Origin: CAIKZJ01 sp041675325
GTDB taxonomy: Bacteria > Bacteroidota > Ignavibacteria > Tepidaquicellales > Tepidaquicellaceae
DNA length: 64,000 nucleotides
Assembly: GCA_041675325.1 (NCBI GenBank)
Contig: JBAYUG010000003.1
Span: 1 to 64,000, forward strand
Reading direction: 5' to 3'
Shown here: piece by piece, positions 62,708-64,000 of the stretch
How the letters are laid out: every line of letters starts with the position of its first letter
Numbering within the stretch: the first letter of the stretch is position 1
The notes under the pieces: model-generated
Told to the model about the DNA's origin: nothing
What the model saw: only the letters and a program-made list of their open reading frames with translations
Databases searched by the model: none
Made by a program: the position numbers and the translations under genes

Positions 62708-64000
62708 ATGAAAAAGACAGTTTCTATCTCTGCAATTCTTGCATTTACTTTTTTATTATTATCGTTTCCCGTTAATTACGTACATTCGCAATGGGTAAAG
62801 TCAAACGGACCTTACGGCGGCATAATAAATTGTATCACTTCTTCAGATGCTAACATTTTTGTAGGTACTTCGGGAGGCGGAATTTTTCTATCAACTAACA
62901 ACGGAACCAACTGGAATGAAGTAAACAACGGTTTAACAGATTTAAATGTGGACGCGCTTGCAGTCTCAGGTTCATACATCTTTGCAGGAACTAACAGTTC
63001 GGGAGTCTTTTTAAGTACCAATAACGGATTAAACTGGACAAATGTAAGCAACGGTATTATTATCCTTGATATAAACGAACTTTTAGTTTCAGGGTCTTAT
63101 ATTTATGCTGGAACTGAAGGGGGGGGAGTTTACCGTTCAACTGACAACGGTGCAAACTGGAATTATTATAATATTAATCTTGGAAGCACTTTTATTACAG
63201 GACTTGCTGTACTTGGTGTAAATCTTTTTGCAGGAACGTACGATACAGGTGTTTATTTTTCATCTAATAACGGTTTCAGCTGGACAGCTGTTAACAGCGG
63301 ACTAACTGATCCTAATATTTTATGCCTTACAGTTTCAGGTACAAATCTTTTTGCAGGTACACAATCCGGAATATTTATATCAACCAACAATGGTTCGAGC
63401 TGGACTGCTGTAAATAGCGGACTTACATCGACATACGTCAGAGCACTAAAAGTTTCCGATGCAAACCTATATGCAGGAACACAGGGAGGTGTGTTTTTAT
63501 CGAATGACAATGGTGCTAATTGGACTGCTGTAAATAACGGAATAACTAATCTTCAGATTTATTCTTTAGGCATTTCAGGAACTAATGCATTAGCAGGAAC
63601 AGGTGGTAACGGTGTATTCCTTACAACTAATAACGGTACAAACTGGTCTGAAGTGAATAACGGAATTACAAGTTTATCAGTTTATGCTTTTGCGTATAAT
63701 GAATCTAACTTATTCGCCGGTACGTATGGAGGAGGAGCTTTTCTATCAACAAATTACGGATTAAACTGGAACACGATAAACTCCGGATTAACAAATAAAA
63801 CTGTAACATCATTTTCATACTCAGGATCGAATCTTTTTGCCGGAACATACGGCGGCGGTGTATTTTTAACTACAAATAATGGAATGAATTGGACTGCAAA
63901 GAATACAGGGCTAGTTGGAAGTACTGTTAATGCTCTTGCAGTTTTGGGAACAGATATTTATGCGGGTATTGGAAATAATGGAGGAGTATATAAGTCAACA
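62708..64000 (+). CDS. Exported BNR/Asp-box propeller protein, C-terminus beyond window
   Basis: The first 431 codons are present. Signal peptide ending HSQ (~26), then QWVKSNGPYGGIINC, closely matching the QWLPSNGPYGGNVKC start of the protein at 4697. About ten ~42-residue blade units follow, each of the form (L/I)(F/Y)AGT-GG-(V/I)F-STNNG-(N/S)W-(A/E)VN-GL. No catalytic residues recognised. A T9SS sorting domain is expected beyond the edge by homology but cannot be seen. The two proteins are paralogues, separated by 56 kb. Adhesin or surface-layer role is guesswork. Confidence 0.85.
   Translation, partial: MKKTVSISAILAFTFLLLSFPVNYVHSQWVKSNGPYGGIINCITSSDANIFVGTSGGGIFLSTNNGTNWNEVNNGLTDLNVDALAVSGSYIFAGTNSSGVFLSTNNGLNWTNVSNGIIILDINELLVSGSYIYAGTEGGGVYRSTDNGANWNYYNINLGSTFITGLAVLGVNLFAGTYDTGVYFSSNNGFSWTAVNSGLTDPNILCLTVSGTNLFAGTQSGIFISTNNGSSWTAVNSGLTSTYVRALKVSDANLYAGTQGGVFLSNDNGANWTAVNNGITNLQIYSLGISGTNALAGTGGNGVFLTTNNGTNWSEVNNGITSLSVYAFAYNESNLFAGTYGGGAFLSTNYGLNWNTINSGLTNKTVTSFSYSGSNLFAGTYGGGVFLTTNNGMNWTAKNTGLVGSTVNALAVLGTDIYAGIGNNGGVYKST

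Noticed and set aside
1..64000. tRNA and rRNA genes
   Set aside because: Looked for T-arm GTTCRAATC contexts and rRNA-like GC-rich conserved blocks; matches seen (for example TTCGAATC near 44025) lie inside coding genes without cloverleaf partners.

Overview
The window is AT-rich bacterial chromosome carrying ordinary housekeeping genes separated by gaps unusually rich in small repeats. Several signs point to the Bacteroidota/Chlorobiota/Ignavibacteriota (FCB) group, most likely an Ignavibacteria-like organism. Two secreted proteins end in a type IX secretion (T9SS) sorting domain beginning NYPNPFNPST. The window also has a TonB-dependent receptor, a DUF5916 outer-membrane protein, KDO synthesis (kdsA), a bacillithiol-type deacetylase (bshB1), a UvrA with a reduced first zinc module, DUF6132 and DUF971 proteins, and few clear Shine-Dalgarno sites. 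I saw no rRNA, tRNA, CRISPR, prophage or intact insertion sequence. The taxonomic call is inference from gene content only.

Layout. 1-7 kb: a truncated M28 peptidase, a small secreted protein, a membrane metallophosphoesterase, an APC permease and a large T9SS-exported beta-propeller protein. 7-13.4 kb (minus strand): two consecutive phosphofructokinases of different phosphoryl-donor type, a membrane-embedded spermidine-synthase-like protein, kdsA and a TrmH-type RNA methylase. 13.5-18.2 kb (plus): an outer-membrane barrel candidate, prfA, a 41-bp palindrome-rich tandem array and a DUF5916 protein. 18.2-26 kb (minus): a TetR regulator, a helical secreted protein, a small lipoprotein, an NtrC-type response regulator with its kinase, and a T9SS-exported M14 carboxypeptidase. 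26.4-29.5 kb: uvrA and a DUF6132 protein. 29.8-36.2 kb (minus): leuS/MFS/DUF971, a HIT protein, a lipoprotein and a YgjP-like metallopeptidase. 36.2-41.9 kb (plus): a structured leader or small-RNA candidate, a nitroreductase, then a compact operon of bshB1, a 3'-5' exonuclease, ybaB, recR, a methyltransferase and a lipoprotein. 42-46 kb: a GH74-like propeller, a 42-bp tandem array and an orphan protein with a carboxypeptidase-regulatory-like domain. 46-52.8 kb (minus): an MscS channel, an L,D-transpeptidase, and a tight operon of a PLP-binding protein, DivIVA, purine nucleoside phosphorylase and a degenerate phosphorylase paralogue. 53-64 kb: four secondary transporters, a TonB-dependent receptor, an outer-membrane barrel and a truncated propeller protein homologous to the one at 4.7-6.8 kb.

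The least ordinary material is in the gaps. At least five gaps carry micro-arrays with a repeat period of one DNA helical turn: 11 bp at 26182, 34563, 41122 and 57563, and alternating 10/11 bp (mean 10.44) at 34744. Two gaps carry longer arrays near four turns (41 bp and 42 bp), each unit holding two potential hairpins. Other gap elements are a duplicated 14-bp perfect palindrome, hairpin families with a GCTAAAGC core, and dispersed repeats resembling ones I recall from unrelated genomes. The best protein-level oddities are the enzyme/pseudoenzyme phosphorylase pair in the DivIVA operon and the paired phosphofructokinases. I did not find a clear defence, secretion or biosynthetic system of a new kind.
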